Shown here in pieces: positions 6,006 to 8,416 of a stretch of 8,416 nucleotides of DNA. Origin of the DNA: a bacterium (GTDB lineage: Bacteria; Atribacterota; JS1; SB-45; 34-128); contig JAHIPR010000217.1 in the NCBI GenBank assembly GCA_018903015.1, positions 1 through 8,416 on the forward strand, given 5' to 3'. The notes below the pieces were generated by a model, which was given only the letters and a program-made list of their open reading frames with translations, was not told the origin of the DNA and searched no databases. How positions within the stretch are numbered: position 1 is the first letter of the stretch; every line of letters starts with the position of its first letter. Made by a program: the position numbers and the translations under genes.

Positions 6006-7403
6006 TCAATATTTTTTTATAATATCTATTCCCTGATAATAATATTTTAGAATATCTTGATATCTGGATCCTTGAAGTGTCATACCATATGCACCCCATT
6101 GGGACATTCCAACCCCATGCCCATTTCCTGAACCAGAAAATATAAAGGTTAAAGGAGTGTCTGATTTCACAATTTCTGCTTCAAGCACTTTCTCTTCTTT
6201 TTCCTCTTCCTTTTCTTCTTTATTTTTCTTCATTAATTCAAGCAATTCCTTAATGGTCCAATCTTTCTTTTGTTCTAAAATTTCCTTTATTGACTCTTTT
6301 TGCTCTTCTTTGTCCTCGATTTCCTTTTTATCTTCTGTATCTTCCGTAATATTTGATTCTTTCCCGATTACTTTGATATTAAAAAAGGTACTCCTGATTA
6401 AATCTACCCCTATTAAGCTTCTAAAATCATTAGTTTTCATATTAATAACTTTATTATTGTCCGCAGTAAAAACTAACTCGCTTGCCCTACCGGTTTCACT
6501 TTTTTTAACTGGTTCAATAGAAACAATTGAATTTATTTTATGACCTTGTTTTTGTAGTTTTTCTGTTAAATCCTTTTCGTTTATAGAGTAAGACCAGGTG
6601 TGATACGGAGGAGAAACTTTTTCTTCAAATTTTGATTTTACGCTTCTTAAATAGGGCAAAAAACTCCCCCAAACATTCTCACTATTCTCGGTATATCCTC
6701 CACTATCGGAATGATAAACTGCGTTGATGGGCTCGCCTTTATAGACCATAATTATTCCTCGAGTCTCATCGACAGCTTTATTAGTCAAGGGGTCTTCGTG
6801 GTTCACCCCTCCGTAAGCTTGACTGTTGGTAGAAGCACAAATATTATAACCTTTATCAATATATTTATTCATATTAAAGATAGCGAAAGTTCTTGCTGCA
6901 ACTGCTTGAGCTTTTAAAGCTTCTGACGGCCAACTAGGGGAAATTTCTTTTTTTAAAACCCCGTAAAGATATTCCTCAATGCCGATGATATTGATGACAT
7001 TCAATTTTCTATGTTCTTTATCAATAGCTACCTCTATGTTTCCTCGATAGCGATATTTTTGTCCATTAAACATAACTATAATTTTAGTGTTTCCTACCGG
7101 AATTATTTCTATGGGGCCAGAATAAACACCTTTTCCCAAAATCTCTATTCCTTTGTCATGCGGTAATAATTTAACTACCCTATTGCGTTCTTCACTTACA
7201 AGAACATTTGATTTTAAATTGTAAATCTTAAAAGTGCCATCTCCACTTATACTGGTCTCAGTTTGATCTAAGAATATACCCACTCGAAGTATTGGTTGTT
7301 TTTCTGCTGCTAAGACAATATTAGTAAATATAAGCAGTGAAAAAATACATATTCCTAAAAATAAAAAAAATTTATTAACTTTTCCTATATTTAACTTTAT
7401 CAA
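6006..7403 (-). CDS. SpoIID/LytB domain protein, exported peptidoglycan-acting enzyme
   Basis: The 465-residue product begins with a basic N-terminus and a hydrophobic stretch (about 11-31) ending in VLAA, which fits a signal peptide or anchor. LRVGIFLDQ (39-47) starts the extracytoplasmic part. The SpoIID domain is clear: GIEEYLYGVLKKEISPSWPSEALKAQAVAARTFA (141-174), YHSDSGGYTENSENVWG (230-246), YLRSV (251-255), and the closing GSGNGHGVGMSQWGAYGM (424-441). In Bacillus, SpoIID is a lytic transglycosylase that strips peptidoglycan during engulfment; relatives occur in many non-sporulating bacteria, so sporulation is not implied. About residues 348-410 form a Glu/Lys-rich insertion just before the GHGVGMSQWG motif. 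Translation starts at TTG (7401-7403), 9 bases after GGAG. It leads the spoIID-queA pair. Domain identity is firm; the exact activity is inferred. Confidence 0.92.
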   Translation of the reverse strand: MIKLNIGKVNKFFLFLGICIFSLLIFTNIVLAAEKQPILRVGIFLDQTETSISGDGTFKIYNLKSNVLVSEERNRVVKLLPHDKGIEILGKGVYSGPIEIIPVGNTKIIVMFNGQKYRYRGNIEVAIDKEHRKLNVINIIGIEEYLYGVLKKEISPSWPSEALKAQAVAARTFAIFNMNKYIDKGYNICASTNSQAYGGVNHEDPLTNKAVDETRGIIMVYKGEPINAVYHSDSGGYTENSENVWGSFLPYLRSVKSKFEEKVSPPYHTWSYSINEKDLTEKLQKQGHKINSIVSIEPVKKSETGRASELVFTADNNKVINMKTNDFRSLIGVDLIRSTFFNIKVIGKESNITEDTEDKKEIEDKEEQKESIKEILEQKKDWTIKELLELMKKNKEEKEEEKEEKVLEAEIVKSDTPLTFIFSGSGNGHGVGMSQWGAYGMTLQGSRYQDILKYYYQGIDIIKKY

Positions 7404-7521
7404 TCAACCTATCTCCTTTTTTTTATTTCTTCGCTCGTACTTCTTTCATGATATAGCATGTAGTAGTATAATAACCGAGATACTTTTCATATTATTTCTT
7501 TTGTATTTCTTTTTCTTTCCT

Positions 7522-7546
7522 CATCACGGCAACGCCGTGATGCTAC
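7522..7546 (-). repeat. REP-like palindrome with flanking GTAG, downstream of ruvB
   Basis: Perfect 9-bp arms CATCACGGC (7522-7530) and GCCGTGATG (7534-7542) enclose AAC, followed by CTAC (7543-7546). On the minus strand this is GTAG then the hairpin, the same architecture as 4653-4677 but with a different stem sequence. It lies between the ruvB stop and spoIID start and could slow or end ruvB transcription, although no T tract follows. Confidence 0.72.
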
Positions 7547-7590
7547 ACGCTATTCGCTGTACGCTCTACGCTAGTTTTACTATACGCTAT
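7543..7590. repeat. Heptamer array, unit CTATACG, just past the ruvB stop
   Basis: Units CTACACG, CTATTCG, CTGTACG, CTCTACG, CTAGTTT follow in register to 7577, then after a 2-base slip CTATACG and CTAT to 7590. It is the same family and orientation as 4924-4955 but more diverged. It starts on the CTAC of the REP-like palindrome and ends 6 bases short of the ruvB stop codon. Confidence 0.7.
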
Positions 7591-7596
7591 TATTTT

Positions 7597-8416
7597 CTAT
7601 AACAATTTACCCTGAACATCCCTTTTTTTGCCAAAATATTTATAAGTTAAATCTGTTGCTACTCTTCCCTTGGGAGTCCGATGAAGAAAACCTTTTTGCA
7701 AAAGATACGGTTCATAAAAGTCACAAATAGTGTCCGTATCTTCACTGATGGAGGCGGCTAATGTTTGCAGACCCACTGGACCGCCAGAAAATTTTTCTAC
7801 TATAGTAAGTAATAATTTTTTATCTATGCCGCACAAACCAAAATCATCAATCTCCATCATTTCTAAACCATAATCAGCGATTTCTTCGTTAATAACTCCT
7901 TCACCTTTTATTTGAGCATAATCACGAAGTCTTCTTAAAAGTCTATTGGCAATACGAGGGGTGCCTCTTGACCTTAGAGAAATCTTTTTTGCTGCTTCTT
8001 CGGTTATTTTAACTTTTAATATTTTAGAAGATCTTATTACTATCTGTTCAAGCTCATTTTCCTGATAATAACCAACTCGAGTTATAACTCCGAAGCGGCT
8101 TCTTAGGGGCGAAGTAATTAGCCCTGTACGAGTTGTGGCCCCAATAAGAGTAAATTTTGGTAAACTTATACGTATAGAACGAGCACTTGGACCTTTACCA
8201 ATTAGAATATCCAATTCATAATCTTCCATAGCTGGATATAGTATTTCTTCTACTGCTCGATTTAGTCGATGAATTTCATCAATAAATAAAACATCATTTT
8301 CCTGCAAATTAGTAATTATAGCTGCTAAGTCTCCTGCTCTTTCAATAACTGGGCCGGAAGTCATCTTAATATTGACTCCCATCTCATTAGATATTATATA
8401 AGCTAAGGTAGTTTTG
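7597..8416 (-). CDS. ruvB: Holliday junction branch migration ATPase RuvB (N-terminus outside the window)
   Basis: The frame is open to the window edge and gives 272 residues; RuvB is usually about 335-345, so roughly 65 are missing. RuvB is the hexameric AAA+ motor that, with RuvA, drives Holliday junction migration. The edge cuts the Walker A loop, leaving [13 protein letters not shown]. Next come [24 protein letters not shown], Walker [16 protein letters not shown], the RuvA-contacting hairpin around [13 protein letters not shown], sensor 1 LIGATTRTG, the arginine-finger region SPLRSRFG, sensor 2 [12 protein letters not shown], and the winged-helix domain with [12 protein letters not shown] and [12 protein letters not shown]. 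The internal ATG at 8380-8382 is not the start, since family-conserved residues precede it. The stop is TAG. It is separated from spoIID by 193 bp carrying a REP-like palindrome. Confidence 0.97.
   Translation of the reverse strand, partial: KTTLAYIISNEMGVNIKMTSGPVIERAGDLAAIITNLQENDVLFIDEIHRLNRAVEEILYPAMEDYELDILIGKGPSARSIRISLPKFTLIGATTRTGLITSPLRSRFGVITRVGYYQENELEQIVIRSSKILKVKITEEAAKKISLRSRGTPRIANRLLRRLRDYAQIKGEGVINEEIADYGLEMMEIDDFGLCGIDKKLLLTIVEKFSGGPVGLQTLAASISEDTDTICDFYEPYLLQKGFLHRTPKGRVATDLTYKYFGKKRDVQGKLL

Noticed and set aside
6157..6543. 128-codon plus-strand frame rich in Ser and Phe
   Set aside because: It is the antisense of the Glu/Lys-rich part of spoIID; the composition is explained by the GAA/AAA-type codons on the other strand.
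8380..8382. Internal ATG as the start of ruvB
   Set aside because: The frame continues to the window edge with [11 protein letters not shown], part of the Walker A region, so the gene is simply cut by the window.

Overview
The window is a bacterial chromosomal segment of low GC content (roughly one third by eye). Every convincing gene lies on the minus strand, so transcription runs from high to low coordinates. In that direction the order is ruvB (5' end outside the window), a spoIID/lytB-type gene, queA, tgt, yajC, secD, secF, a DUF2905 membrane protein gene, and the first 48 codons of recJ. This order is a known housekeeping neighbourhood in Clostridia and several deep-branching anaerobic lineages. 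SecD and SecF are separate proteins and SecD is of the short type, which together with the AT-rich, repeat-laden spacers suggests an uncultured anaerobic lineage such as Atribacterota or a relative. That placement is inference only. Stops TAA, TAG and TGA are all used, so there is no sign of recoding.

Layout. 1-144 is the recJ start, which has a good Shine-Dalgarno but apparently only an ATA start codon. 145-432 is a spacer holding three blocks of degenerate 7-bp repeats. 433-2809 is DUF2905-secF-secD, a tight unit with 24-25 bp gaps. 2810-3058 holds a sigma70-like promoter for secD and a perfect 17-bp-stem hairpin just after yajC. 3059-3319 is yajC, with its own near-consensus promoter at 3366-3394. 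3410-4519 is tgt (TTG start). 4520-4955 is a gene-free spacer carrying one clear REP-like palindrome, one decayed one, a weak hairpin and two heptamer arrays. 4956-7403 is queA plus spoIID, 21 bp apart. 7404-7596 is a spacer with a second REP-like palindrome running directly into a heptamer array. 7597-8416 is ruvB without its N-terminal part.

How the genes work together. SecD, SecF and YajC are the accessory membrane proteins of the Sec translocon that drive late steps of protein export. QueA and Tgt act in the same pathway, putting queuosine in the wobble position of GUN-anticodon tRNAs. RuvB and RecJ serve recombinational repair. The SpoIID-like protein is an exported peptidoglycan-acting protein. 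The genes are co-located rather than one pathway, and the promoters and hairpin indicate several transcription units.

No new multi-gene system is present. What stands out is the non-coding DNA: GTAG-flanked REP-like palindromes and at least three sequence families of period-7 repeats, all confined to spacers and often abutting stop codons. Other points are the missing canonical recJ start, an Asn in SecF where E. coli SecF has the transport-related Asp213, and an acidic/basic insertion inside the SpoIID domain. I saw no tRNA, rRNA, CRISPR array or insertion sequence.
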